A DNA stretch of 64,000 nucleotides from positions 51,823,109 through 51,887,108 of the forward strand of contig NC_065920.1 of the NCBI RefSeq assembly GCF_024586455.1. Direction: 5' to 3'. The position numbers and the translations under genes were made by a program. The first letter of the stretch is position 1; each line of letters starts with the position of its first letter. Source of the DNA: Bactrocera neohumeralis (lineage: Eukaryota > Arthropoda > Insecta > Diptera > Tephritidae). Shown here piece after piece: positions 1 to 9,849 of this stretch. The notes beneath the pieces were generated by a model, which was given only the letters and a program-made list of their open reading frames with translations, was not told where the DNA came from and ran no database searches.

Positions 1-175
1 TACGCAGAGCTTTTCCCCACACATGTATTGAACAAAATAATGTAAACAGAAACAGCTGAAATTTCTATTCAAATTATTAATTCGTTAAAAGTGGATTCTT
101 CTACAACGTACGTATATTTTTGTATTTAACAGGAAATAATTTAATTAACTAACTTTAATTTAACAGCAAATCCAA

Positions 176-353
176 GCACGAAAGGGCTAGTCATGAGCAA
201 CTAGAGGCGTATGTATCATTTTGCCAGGCGCATCCGGAAATAGGCACAGGAAAAATTTGCCAAAGACGCCTAAAAAAATGCGTGAATTGTGGTAGGAACT
301 GGTGGAGGTGTTAAATGCATCTAGAGCGCCAACACGAACAGCAGCAAAATGAA
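176..353 (+). pseudogene. Zeste-like Myb/SANT domain exon of a PIF/Harbinger-type accessory gene (decayed)
   Basis: After a splice-acceptor-like TTTAACAG the sequence reads as a zeste-like Myb/SANT domain: a stretch beginning ERASHEQLEAYVSFCQAHPE, then a KKMRELW block and a final AAK before a GTAAGT donor near 360. Such domains bind transposon ends or promoters, and in insects they commonly occur in the second gene of PIF/Harbinger elements. Two in-frame stops are visible, TAG directly after the RELW codons and TGA where a tryptophan is expected after AAK, so the gene is dead. The reading resumes at 784-900 and 2425-2600, with two foreign insertions between. A host zeste-like gene is possible but less likely given the surroundings. 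Confidence 0.55.
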
Positions 354-439
354 AAGACGTAAGTATTTTATATTAGTTTATGTGATATGTATTGGTGTGT
401 TTATGTATTTGTAGACGTTGGGTGTTTGGAAAAGCCAAC

Positions 440-775
440 TGCACACGCGGGAGTTAAGGAAGATAACATTCCTTATCATACTCACGAACCCAAATACATC
501 AACAAATCCTTGTCAGCTGTAAACATAAAAACATGTCTCATGACATATACACATAATAATGTATTGTAATTATTAGTAACAGATAAGAACTTATCCAAAA
601 ATATTTTTCAGCTTAAAATAAGATCACAACACACCACATGAATGTTCTGTCGATACTACAAATAGTTGTAAGCAAACCTAATGTCTTTTAGCCTTAGTAT
701 TACCATAAACCAAGAAGGTATATTGAACTCAATAAAGAATAATAATAAACCCAAAACTATTATTATTTAACTCGG
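440..775 (+). repeat. LTR-like repeat, copy 1
   Basis: About 330 bases from GAGTTAAGGAAGATAACATT to an A/T-rich end near 775 match 55413-55743 with scattered substitutions and small indels. It contains AATAAAG-type polyadenylation signals near its right end and no coding potential, as expected for an LTR (solo or truncated). It lies in what would be an intron of the decayed zeste-like gene. I could not find a target-site duplication. The LTR class is not certain. Confidence 0.6.
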
Positions 776-783
776 GCAAAGCA

Positions 784-916
784 TTTGAAAATAAGCCAGA
801 GACTGACTGGTGGAGGACCAAGCTTAAAGACGATGTGCGATTTTGAACAAAAGGCTTTAGCCCTATTTGGTTCGGCTGCTGTGGATGGAGTGAAGGACAT
901 TTAAAGCTTCGCTTTG
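784..916 (+). pseudogene. Second segment of the zeste-like accessory gene
   Basis: The frame reads LTGGGPSLKTMCDFEQKALA followed by LFGSAAVDGV. The TGGGP motif followed by an acidic residue, E/Q-K and ALFG is the usual region after the Myb/SANT domain in zeste-like accessory proteins; the same TGGGP motif is in the Harbinger accessory gene at about 41600. The frame is broken right after the DGV codons, just before the left end of the DUF4806 element at 917, and appears to resume as VMTHEPLTV at 2424. This supports a transposon insertion inside the exon. Confidence 0.5.
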
Positions 917-1243
917 CCCTGCCAACATTTGGAAGTGCCTTTTATCGCCAACGCCAAATGCGTCACTTTTAAGTCACTTCCGTACGTTAAAATAAAGATT
1001 GTTGTCCCGTTATGCAAAAGATAAACAATGAACGCGATCACCGACGTTGAAGTCGCAGCGCCTGCAAAATGAAATAAGATGAAAACAACAGAATAGAAAA
1101 AGAAGTTGTTGACATCTGGTTCATTGGTTTTGTGTCTTCTGCAGTTTGTGGTCAGTGGTAAAGTGCGATATTGTTTTTGGAACTAGTAAAACTATTTGTT
1201 TCGTGGTGTTTTAATTTGAAATATTATTGAAAATATAATTAAA

Positions 1244-2083
1244 ATGAGTGAATTGTTTTTGAGTGATGGCTATACCCAAGTACAATACATCCCACTGACG
1301 AATATATCGAATGGTATATATTTCAATAGATCTTAATTCTTTTCAATTTATTATAAATGTTTAATTTTCTAGTAAACACAACAGCTGCGTCTTCAGATCA
1401 AGGAACCATACAAACGATCTTGCAAGAGTTACGTTCTTTGCAAACAAAATTTGAAAAATTCGAAGAAACTAATACAAAAATAATAAAAACTTTGACGGAA
1501 GAAGTCGTTGCGTTAAAAACCGAAATCAAGCAGCAAAGAAATATGCGTGAGAAGGATGATACGTCTCTAATACCTTCCTTGCCTTTCATGGATGTCAAGG
1601 ACTTTATTGATTTTGACAAGAAGCTGCTGTTGAACGACAAAATAACATCTCAGCTGGTAGGTCGATTTTCTTATACTAAATGCCCATAATTATGAATAAA
1701 TTTGTACTATATTTGGAACATATTTAATTTTAGAAAAATATCATATATAGAGTTGGAGGAAAGGATTTCCCCTCATTCCTAAGAATGGCATTGAAATCCA
1801 TTATATCGGATGCTATGGCCGTTAATTTAACTTGGCGTGGAACAAATGACAAACCCAGTATCCAACGCTTTACAACATTTGCACTAATAGAAAGTAATAT
1901 TTAACATAAAACTATAACTATAAAGAAATCAAGTAGTTCTATTTTCCTATAGATGCCTGTCATTCCAAATGTTCGAACTCGACCGATATGGATATAAATA
2001 AAGTGTGTCAACAGCACATACTTCACGCCCGAGACAGAATACAAAAAAAAAACAAACAAACAATTAATGAACTGAAAAATTAA
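1244..2083 (+). CDS. DUF4806-domain protein, four exons, intact (214 aa)
   Basis: Exons are 1244-1313, 1373-1656, 1734-1893 and 1953-2083; each boundary is GT-AG and the joined length is 645 bases, ending in TAA. The predicted protein has a short N-terminus, a coiled-coil-like stretch (residues about 35-85: IQTILQELRSLQTKFEKFEE, rich in heptad L/I), then LPFMDVKDFIDFDKKLL and, in exon 3, a YRVGGKDFPSFLRMALKSI block followed by an NLTWRG motif. This order (LPF...FDKKL, GGKD, R.ALK.I..D, W.G) is the pattern I know for DUF4806, an uncharacterised domain expanded in insects. The C-terminal 43 residues are basic and end KKNKQTINELKN. The ATG is chosen because it follows AAAATAATTAAA and opens the only continuous reading. 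No stop or frameshift is present, unlike nearly all other genes here. It lies inside a TIR-bounded element. The function is unknown; accessory DNA binding is an inference. Confidence 0.75.
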
Positions 2084-2184
2084 AAAAATCTTATTTCTAA
2101 TATTCACATGAATTAATTATTTATTTTTTTTGTAATATATTTTTGAATTGAAATAAATATAAAAAATTTAAAAACGAAAATTTT

Positions 2185-2300
2185 AACTTCCACAAGTCAC
2201 TAATACGTAACTTCCACAAGGCACTAAATACGTAACTTCCACAAGGCACTAATACGTAACTTCTACAAGTCACTAATACGTAACTTCTGAAAGTAACGTC
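2185..2300 (+). repeat. Tandem array of 24-25 base units
   Basis: At least four units begin with AACTTC at 2185, 2209, 2234, 2258 and 2282 and carry CACAAG(T/G)CACTAATACGT. They lie just inside the right end of the DUF4806 element. Related GTCACTT motifs occur near the left end, so the array may be a subterminal transposase-binding region. Confidence 0.8.
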
Positions 2301-2424
2301 CGCGGGGAACAACTTCTCAATAAGGAAGTGACTTCTACGATGAAAAAAATGTATCAAAGACGTTGAATTGTAACTTCTTGAAGTCACTTATAAGTGACTT
2401 TTGCGATAGAAAATGTTGGCAGGG

Positions 2425-2605
2425 TGATGACACATGAACCTTTGACAGTTGAATGCCCAACATTACTTGCATCATCTGCAGCTAGTCCTCTGCCATTAGG
2501 CAGCGCAATACATTCAAACTATGGGCAACCGGCAAGCCAGTTAACCACTGAACCATCGGCATCATCTCCATGCTTATCAATAAGCTTGGAAAATCCTGTA
2601 TGATT
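2425..2605 (+). pseudogene. Third segment of the zeste-like accessory gene
   Basis: The frame continues as VMTHEPLTVECPTLLASSAA and a proline/serine-rich region to SISLENPV at about 2600. It is low-complexity like the tails of zeste-like accessory proteins. Its position directly after the right TIR makes it the downstream half of the interrupted exon. The assignment rests on frame continuity and composition. Confidence 0.4.
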
Positions 2606-2949
2606 AAAATATATATGTAAGGTGTCAGGTGGCAACGCTAGACAAAAGAGGACAGCCTGGCACGAAGAAGAGACAGAACGAAGCGCGAAGAGTCAGCAGC
2701 AATACGGTTGTGCTTTTGATACTTTTTGATACTTATTTTGCTTGGCAACATATACTTAATTTTTTTAGCTCGCGGCAACACTTGTCACTAAACTGTCGAT
2801 TCTCCCTCACAAACGAATTTTTTGACTGTTAATGTACCGTTACCGCAGTAGCGTCAATGAAATGTATTTGCTTATTGTACACAATGTGTACTACACAGTA
2901 ATTGGCGTCATTACAAAGTGGTCGTTGAAGAAAGTACTAAGTTGTAAAA

Positions 2950-5134
2950 ATGAGTGAAAATTCGATTAAAAAATATTTTCAAAGTAGTGTTTTAAAACGC
3001 GTAAGTGATTCTCCCGTTATAATTAATGAAGAAAACGCTGCACCTAAGGTCACCCGAGTGGCAGTAAGTGTTTACTTTTATTTTCAATAAAAAAAATATT
3101 TCGTTTACCTATGTACAAATATCACGTTAATTTTAGGAGTTTGCGAATGATATCGTTAATTTTTGCAAAAAAATTGACGAAAAGCAGACATATGAGCTTT
3201 TAACGAATGTGTGGCAGCCTGATTTATTATTTATTTTTCCGTCGTCTGGTGATCGAAACTTAAAATTTCAGTTGTCGTGGCTGAAGTCTTTTCCATGGCT
3301 AGTATATTCGCCTAGCCAAGATGGTGCCTACTGTCTATATTGCGTTGCTTTTGTTTGGAAAAACGTTGGAAATGGTAGTCACCAAAAGGCAAATGCTTTT
3401 GTTCAAACTGCTTTTAAAACTTGGAAGAAAGCACTTGAGAAATGCAAAGAACATCAGCAGAAGGATTATCACCGCAGAGCAGTGGAAGACGCAGCCAATT
3501 TCAAGCTGATTTTTGAAAATAAAAGAAACAATGTATTAACAGAAATTGATCATGGCCGCAAAAAGCAACAGCTTGAAAATCGAGCAAAATTACATCCTAT
3601 AATCCGTGTTTTGCTTGTCTGCGGGAGGCAAGGGCTTGCGTTAAGAGGCCATCGTGACGAAGGAAATCTTTCTTTAGAAATGCCTGCTGAAAACGACGGG
3701 AACTTCAGGGCTCTTTTGCGTTTAGCAATAGATAGTGGCGACGAAAATTTAAAAAAACATGTTCAAACTGCAGCACGTAATGCTAATTATTTCAGTTGGC
3801 GCATCCAAAATGAAATTATTGAAATAGCAGGACAAATAATACAAAAAAAAAATGATTAACCGTATTAATAAATCTCAAAGCTTTGCAATAATTGCTGATG
3901 AAACCACGGATGTTAGTGGCATTGAGCAATTTTCAATTTGTATACGGTATGTTGATCGTTTTGAGAATGAGGAAAAACTGAGAGAGGACTTTTTATGTTG
4001 TGTTCCTGTTGAGGATACAACTGGCAGCGGTCTTGCGAATGTGCTAATTGATAAATTAAAAGAACTTAAACTTAGTTTTGCACACATAAGGGGTCAAGGT
4101 GAGTTTTCAACTCTTCTATTTTTTGGACAATTAAATTATACTTTTTTCTTTCTAAAGGTTATGACGGAGCGCGGTCGATGAGTGGACATGTCAAAGTTTG
4201 TGCTAGTGTCATCCAAAATTTATATCCAGCGGCTCTTTATGTGCACTATGCTAATCACAGCTTAAATTTAGCCATCGCAACGACTTGCAAAATACCTGCT
4301 ATAAGAAATTGTATTGGTTCCATGAAAGAGACCGTAAATCTTTTTCGGACGTCAACTAAAGCAGGCACACTGCTCAAAAATCTTATTCTTGAATCCTTTC
4401 CAAACTCAAAGCAAGTGAGGTTACTTAAATTCTGCGAAACACGTTGGGTGGAGCATTTAGAATCTCTTTCTTTATTTAACGATTTATTCCCATTGATCTG
4501 TACTGCGTTGGAAGAGCTTGATACTGAAAATTTAAGAAGTGATTTATTAAAGCCACATGCTTTGTTGACTGCAATCCAATCACCTCAATTTGTGATTGCT
4601 ATGGCGATAGTAAAGCCAATTTTTGCATTATCAAAACACATAAGCCTATGTTTGCAGCAAAGATATTGTGATTTGAGCAGCTGCGTTGCTTATGCAAATA
4701 ATTTGTATGCTGAAATTAGTCAAATGCGTAAGGATTCTGAACAATCGTTTAAACTAATTTTTGAATCAGTTAAAATAATAGCCGCAGAATTAGATTTAGA
4801 AATCAAAATTCCGCGTTTGGCGAAACGGCAAACTAATCGCGACAATTATGAAGGCGAACCGGAAGAATATTACCTCAGATCAATTTATATACCGTTTTTA
4901 GATCATTTTTTGGACCAAATCAATGAACGATTTTTAAAACATCGAGAGCTGCTTTCCAAAATTGAAAACATTTTGCCAAATAAATGCGTAAATCTGGACG
5001 TTATTGAGATGCAGGAGACTGTTCGTGTTTTAGAAAAGCAATGGTCCGCTGATGTAGAAGATCCCGATGATTTCGTTGCTGAATTTAGAATGTGGAAAAG
5101 GTTAAAAATCTTTTCTTCAGATTATATTCTCTAA
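2950..5134 (+). pseudogene. hAT transposase, ZMYM/TTF-finger (DUF4371-like) group, one frameshift
   Basis: Exon 1 (2950-3063) starts MSENSIKKYFQSS, the usual opening of the insect ZMYM-type hAT proteins. Exon 2 (3137-4098) carries a TTF-type zinc-finger region (AYCLYCVAFVW ... HQKANAF), the motif RGHRDEG.L.LE, NGNF-like DGNFRALLRL, and FAIIADETTDVSG, the hAT segment with the first catalytic Asp. Exon 3 starts at 4158 with GYDGARSMSG, then VHYANHSLNLAI, FCETRWVEH and later helical sequence. A run of ten A at 3843-3852 shifts the frame by one base between QIIQKK and MINRINKS; one extra A explains it. The normal C-terminal dimerisation block (TSERSFS-like) is not found: sequence after 5134 contains an AG acceptor and about 25 codons, then stops. 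Terminal repeats were not identified. In Drosophila-like genomes these are transposases, acting in the nucleus. Confidence 0.8.
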
Positions 5135-5239
5135 CTAAAATTTTGAATATATTTTCAGGAACTGGTTAAATCAAACAAGGTGATCCAAAACTTTTTTAGA
5201 CGCGTTGTGTCTTTTTCTTCATTATTACCATTCATAATC

Positions 5240-6723
5240 TAGTTACGCTTAGCTGTAGTAATTCTAAAAGAAAATCATATATGTAAATGACACCCTACAA
5301 CAACAATTAGCAATTGATACTGCCCGAATATTTATTGCGGATGACCTTCATTGAAAAGGTATGATAATGGCATGCTGCGTTGGAAAGTTTGCACACGGCA
5401 CGCTAAGCGACATCAACTTGCGGTAACTAAATCTATGGAAAGCGTCCGCTAATCGCATACCTGACACCATCAACAACAACCTGTTTATTTCCATTTGGTA
5501 TTTGCGTAGGCTTGGTAGGCTTAGTTTTTTAGGTAAAAGAAACTGTATCGAATCAGAAAAAGAATCAGAATAAATGTGATTGCCGAAGTGAGCAAGTGTC
5601 TGGTCTTTTAATTTGTACAAAGAGGCCGTGAAAAGGTGTAAATTTGCAGCACAGCAACTTATGGAGAAGAAAACAAAATAAACACCAGCATTCAACTAGT
5701 ACCAGAAAAATTCAAAATTTTAGCAGAATTTGCAGCACAACAAATAACTGAAGAAAACGCATACGTCACAGCAAGGCCCAGTGAATAAGTTCGAATTAAG
5801 AAATCGATTTAGGATTCGCAGCACAGCGACGTATTGAAAAACAGCAGTGGGAGCAGGTATTCATATTAGATTTAAGCGATAAAGCACGTTAAGCAAGTTA
5901 AAACTGAAAAACAAATCAAAATCCAAGTAGAAAAATAAAAGGAAGAAAGAAGTCTTTACTATTGTTCGTGGCTTAGTAAAGCTGATCATTTTTGTAAGAA
6001 AGCTGTAGTCAAAACAAAAAGTAAATAAATTTTGAAGCATATTTTGAAAGACTAATTGCTACTACATTCCTATTACCTAATATTACTACTTTAATCAAAC
6101 AATAATAATTTTTAATGTATTCATTTCACAGATTCACAGAATATTCGAACATAATCGTACTTATTCGTACAAATAAGCATGTTTGCAATGTATTAAAGGC
6201 CAATTGGAGTAAATGTATGTGGGAATATAGATCGGTGGCAACTCCGCCAACGAAGACGGGTAGGTGCGAAAGACAAAGAGAACAAAAGCTAAAGTCAGTC
6301 GTTAAACTGATGTCATCGGCGGTAGGTGTTTCTTCGGTATTTGTTTAAAACTAATACTTTCGGTGTTTAGTGAAATCAATACGCACTGTACTTTAATTTA
6401 AGTTAATATTTTAGATACCATTGCGAGTTTACAATTTTATGTAAACTGTAATCAAACTTATAATTAACAAACTGTAACCAAAACTGTAAATTGAATAAAA
6501 GTTATACAACAAAGTGTAATTTTGGAACCGGGTGAAGTGTCGTTATTTAAATTGAAAGCGTGTTGTGGTGGTAAAATCCCACATGTATGTAAAAAACACG
6601 AATACGAAAGAACAATATCTAATGTATATTAATATTTATGTTTAAGTACACATATCTTATCACTTAAATAATTTGAAAACATTGTATTTTACTATACCTA
6701 CTGCTTGTAACATATTGTAAAAC
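5240..6723. other. LTR-like debris without recognisable gene
   Basis: This stretch has no supported coding region. GCAGCACAGCAA / GCAGCACAACAA / GCAGCACAGCGA recur at about 5645, 5734 and 5819, giving a degenerate repeat. From about 6340 to 6540 the sequence resembles the end of an LTR (AATAAAAG near 6496, then GGAACCGGGTG), and the gag gene that follows starts at 6724, so 6340-6560 is probably the 3' part of that element's 5' LTR and its leader. A 115-codon reverse-strand frame at 5348-5695 shows no recognisable motif. Confidence 0.4.
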
Positions 6724-6925
6724 ATGGACAGTCAGACGATTTTAGCAATGACGGTAACGGCTTTGAGAGAAGAATTAAGACGAGTTGGACTAAACCAGAT
6801 AGGACCAAAGAGTGAGCTGAGAGATAAACTTTTGCGACATTGCGAACTCATATGAAGTGATGACGAGGGGAGTGAAAATGAAAGTACTTACGAAGATACC
6901 TTACTACCAACTTTACCTTAAAGGA
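6724..6925 (+). pseudogene. Gypsy-type gag, N-terminal SAP-like domain
   Basis: MDSQTILAMTVTALREELRR followed by VGLNQIGPKSELRDKLLRHC matches the SAP fold signature (L..LR.EL...G....G.KSEL..RL), found at the N-terminus of several insect Ty3/gypsy Gag proteins. A TGA follows the CELI codons, and the reading then continues with an acidic SDDEGSENESTYEDT stretch until Tc1 sequence starts near 6926. The other part of the same gag appears to resume at 8324, on the far side of the Tc1 element. Confidence 0.6.
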
Positions 6926-8321
6926 TATCGAAGGCAGTTTACCCAAAAAGTCCAAAACTGACTGAAGTTGATAAAGCCACAATTTTGGCTTTGCGATCGC
7001 AAAACTTGAGTATACGAGAAATTAGTGGTAAAATAAATTTTAGCAAAACTACTGTCAGTGCTTTCCTTCAGAAATATGCGAAGACGCCCGAAGAAGACAA
7101 CTACCAAGGATGACCACCATATTAAACGAATTAGTATTCAGAACAGATTTAAAACTGCTGAAGACATCAGAAGCGAAATTCAGGAATCAAATGGAACCGA
7201 AATCAGTACGCGAACAGTACGACGGCGGCTTCAAGAAGCCGGACTAACTGCCCGTCGACCTGCCAAAAAACCACTATTGACGGTAAAAATGCGACAAAAA
7301 CCCCTCCAATGGGCGAAACTACACAAAACTTGGACCAAAGAAGATTGGAGAAAGGTCATATTTTCGGATGAGTCCAAAATTAACATCTTCGGTTCTGACG
7401 GAATGTCGTACGTTAGCAGAAGAGTTGGTGAACGTTTTAGTAATGAATGCGTCAAACGTACGGTCAAGCAGGGGGAGTCGGATGATCTGGGTGTGTTTTT
7501 CCTATCATGGTGTTGGACATTTGGCCTTGATTGATGGAAATGTTAACGCAATTAAATACCAACAGATCTTACAGGAAAACCGGGTCCCGTCAATTAAAGA
7601 GCACTTTTCCTATATGGACAACATAATTTTTCAAGATGATTCTGCGCCATGCCATCGAGCCAAATCGGTAAGTAACATTTTTTTATATTACATAACCTTA
7701 ATAACATTTCATTTTTACAAAGACATGGTTAATACACATTTTAATTTTTTTCAGATAAAAAAATATTTAGCAGAATTGGGTGTTTTATCACTGGACTGGC
7801 CTGGGAACAGTCCTGATATAAACCCCATAGAAAACCTTTGGCACATCATGAAAGCGCGGATAACCAAGAAGAGACCAAGAACTTTGTCAGAGCTTGACCG
7901 AATAATTGAAGACATTTGGTATAACGGTATACAGGCACAAATTTTACAGTCGTTGGTTGATTCCATGCCCGAACGAATAAAAACCGTGATAAAAAACAAA
8001 GGAGGCGCCACGAAATATTAATTCAAGACATTTTGATGTTTATATTATTATTACTAATTAAAAAAAAAATCGAGTTTTCATTGTATCGCGTTTAGTTTTG
8101 AGAACATTTTTTATAAGTATCATAGTAGAAATTGAAATATCGGAAGTATTTTATTTCGGCTTCTAATAAAAAATGGAAATATTTATTTTGAACTAAGTTA
8201 TTTACTTTTGTTTCGAATACTTATATAAACCAACTTTCATGAAAATTTTTTTTATATAAGACCACATTTTTAAATAAAATCAAACATTTCTAAGGTGTCC
8301 TCTTTTTTTTGTCCGCTACTG
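6926..8321 (+). mobile_element. Tc1-type transposon inserted in a gypsy gag
   Basis: A Tc1-type transposase reading frame is followed by a right terminal sequence, CTCTTTTTTTTGTCCGCTACTG (the last 14 bases GTCCGCTACTG(TA)), that ends at 8321 next to TA. The matching left terminal repeat (which should begin CAGTAGCGGACAAA) was not found; gag sequence runs almost directly into the transposase N-terminus, so the left end seems deleted. The gag frame resumes right after the right end. Confidence 0.65.
6935..8021 (+). pseudogene. Tc1-family transposase (DD34E), frameshifted
   Basis: An N-terminal helix-turn-helix reads LTEVDKATILALRSQNLSIR and continues to KTTVSAFLQKYAK; the frame then shifts near 7080 into RRRPKKTTTKDDHHIKRISI and a second HTH. 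Catalytic motifs are visible: IFSDESKINIF (first Asp, about 7365), FQDDSAPCHRA (second Asp, about 7634) and SPDINPIENLW (Glu, about 7825). A second frameshift lies near 7466 in the GG(S)xMxWGCFS region. Bases 7669-7755 have the form of an intron (GTAAGT ... TTTTTTCAG) between the CHRAKS and IKKYLAELG codons. The protein ends GGATKY, normal for the family. Two frameshifts make it inactive. Confidence 0.85.
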
Positions 8322-8323
8322 TA

Positions 8324-8600
8324 TGTGTATGCAAAGCAACTGCTTAAAGGAGCTGCTAAGTTGTTCTTGCGCGGTCAGGTGGGCATAAAAAATTGGTCTT
8401 TTGTTAAAAAATGCTATCGTTGATGAGTTTGGCACCAAATTATCTGCATTAGAAATTCATAGTATGTTACAAAATCGCCGTAAAAAGAGTAGCGAATCTT
8501 TTAGGGAATACTTATACGTTTTGATGGATATAGCTAAGCCAATTAATTTAGACGAAATGAGTTTAATAGGCTATTTTGTGGAAAATTTCAATTAATTTCA
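8324..8600 (+). pseudogene. Gypsy gag, capsid-like segment (continuation of 6724)
   Basis: The frame reads YAKQLLKGAAKLFLRGQVGI, then W..VK.AIVDEFG and RRKKSSESFREYLYVLMDIA, which is the retrotransposon gag capsid pattern (KG.A..FL ... W..FK..L...F ... R.Q...E....Y). It ends at TAA after the FVENFN codons. It is likely the same gag as at 6724, separated by the Tc1 insertion. Confidence 0.65.
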
Positions 8601-8729
8601 AGAAGGAGGGGAGTTAATGACTATCTCAAATATGTACCTATTAACTTATTTGCTACAAGAAAAATACAGCAATAGTATTTGCCAGTCATCGACTAGCTCC
8701 CGCGCCGATAAGTTGTGTCTTTCACATTT

Positions 8730-9221
8730 CGAGTGTTTTTCTACTTTGCTATTTACCGTGCCATCAAGCAAATTAGTAACTATGTCCACTCCATATCTAC
8801 CCTTCGAGATAATAAACTGCTTCTGCTTGTTAAGAATAACGAAGTTGCAAAAAAATTCATGAAAGTAAAAGAACTGTCGAATATATGTTCCATATCAGCC
8901 ACAGTACACGAAACTCTCAACCACGTAAACGGAACGAATTTGCTCCATTTTTGAATAACGTATCAGAGGAGGAAATATTAAATAAGCGCAGCTTTGAAGG
9001 TGTTGCCAGTGTTAAAATTTAGAAAGTTTATTGAAGGTAAACCGCACCCCTCGGGAGTTTTGTTAGTAAGTTTCAACCTATACAAGTTACCAAGTAAAAT
9101 TGACGTTGTCTGGTATAACCTTTTGGTGCGGCAATATATTCTTTCACCAAAGCGTTGCAAAAATTACCAACTTCTTGGTCAAAATCATAAACAACAAACA
9201 ACACCAGCATTTCTGTTCTGA
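8730..9221 (+). pseudogene. LINE ORF1 fragment (Jockey/I-type nucleocapsid)
   Basis: Two frames together read an ORF1 core: ISTLRDNKLLLLVKNNEVAK, KVKELSNICSISATVH, then SEEEILNKRSFEGVASVKI, GKPHPSGVLLVSFNLYKLPS and RQYILSPKRCKNYQLLGQNH. The pattern (small-molecule 'SGV.LV.F.L..LP..I' followed by 'Y...P.RC..CQ..GH') is the RRM-like plus zinc-knuckle region preceding ORF2 in Jockey- and I-type elements. The second knuckle cysteine is replaced (KNYQ), and there are stops at about 8954 and 9022, so it is a relic. Confidence 0.6.
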
Positions 9222-9229
9222 ATGAACTA

Positions 9230-9720
9230 CAAAAGCGGAGGGAGAGAAGCGGTAATTCTATACGTATTGGATTTTGTTCCTTGTTTGCACTGAGCAGGTT
9301 GAAATACTTTTCTTGAAATAAACTTAAACTTAAATAAACACTAACCTACATATATTTAGGTTCAAAGACGATTTTCTTGTAACTTGTGTCAACAATCTGG
9401 CAACCTATGCCCTAAATAGTAACAGCCAAGGGGTGGCGTCTGTACATGAAGAGAGTCGTCGAGTGGTGTCGGCTGCGTACACACGTTTCGCTGTTCGTTA
9501 CCTATTTTATTATTTCTATATCTTCTAAAAAAAGAACTTTGTAAAACCATCTTTTAAAAGATTAAATAAACTATTTGTATAATAAACTATTTCGTATTAT
9601 TAACTGAAAAGAGGTCTCCTGACACTTGTATATTCGACTCGAACCGGGCTTTAAGCCAGCTCTATTCATTGAGAAAAAGGATAGAAAAAATTCTACTGGA
9701 ATAAGTTCTCCCAGCACTAG
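9230..9720 (+). repeat. LTR-like sequence with leader
   Basis: Non-coding, with AATAAA at about 9318 and 9566 and ending near TTAACTGAAAAGAGGTCTCC, followed by CGACTCGAACCGGGC, a segment resembling BEL/Pao leaders (GGTxxTTCGAxCCGG). Probably an LTR end plus leader; no second copy was found in the window. Confidence 0.35.
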
Positions 9721-9849
9721 ATCTTTAAAAAAAAGTACGTAAATTTTACAAATAAAAAAATTAAGATTCCTGAAAAATCGGGAAAATAATAATAGATAAG
9801 TTTTGATATACAGTTAAAAAATTCAAGCAACGTTATACCAACGGTTATC

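Larger units (their letters stand above)
917..2424 (+). mobile_element. TIR-bounded DNA transposon carrying a DUF4806 gene
   Basis: The left end CCCTGCCAACATTT (917-930) and the right end AAATGTTGGCAGGG (2411-2424) are perfect 14-base inverted repeats about 1.5 kb apart. Just inside them both ends carry related AAGTGACTT/AAGTCACTT motifs, and the right side has a tandem array of about 24-base units. The only gene inside is the intact DUF4806 gene at 1244-2083; no transposase is seen, so this copy should be non-autonomous. The element splits a zeste-like exon. A candidate imperfect duplication is GTGAAGGAC before the left end and GTGATGACA after the right end, but about 10 extra bases at the left side leave the boundary uncertain. 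The superfamily cannot be assigned. Confidence 0.7.

Noticed and set aside
917..2424. Assigning the DUF4806 element to hAT or P
   Set aside because: No clean 8-base duplication and no transposase; the CCCTGCC ends are not diagnostic enough.
2634..2660. GACAAAAGAGGACAGCC resembles the right end of the Tc1 element at 8293-8321
   Set aside because: Short A-rich similarity with no transposase sequence next to it and no TA-bounded partner.
5348..5695. 115-codon reverse frame
   Set aside because: No recognisable domain, no splice or promoter support, and embedded in LTR-like sequence.
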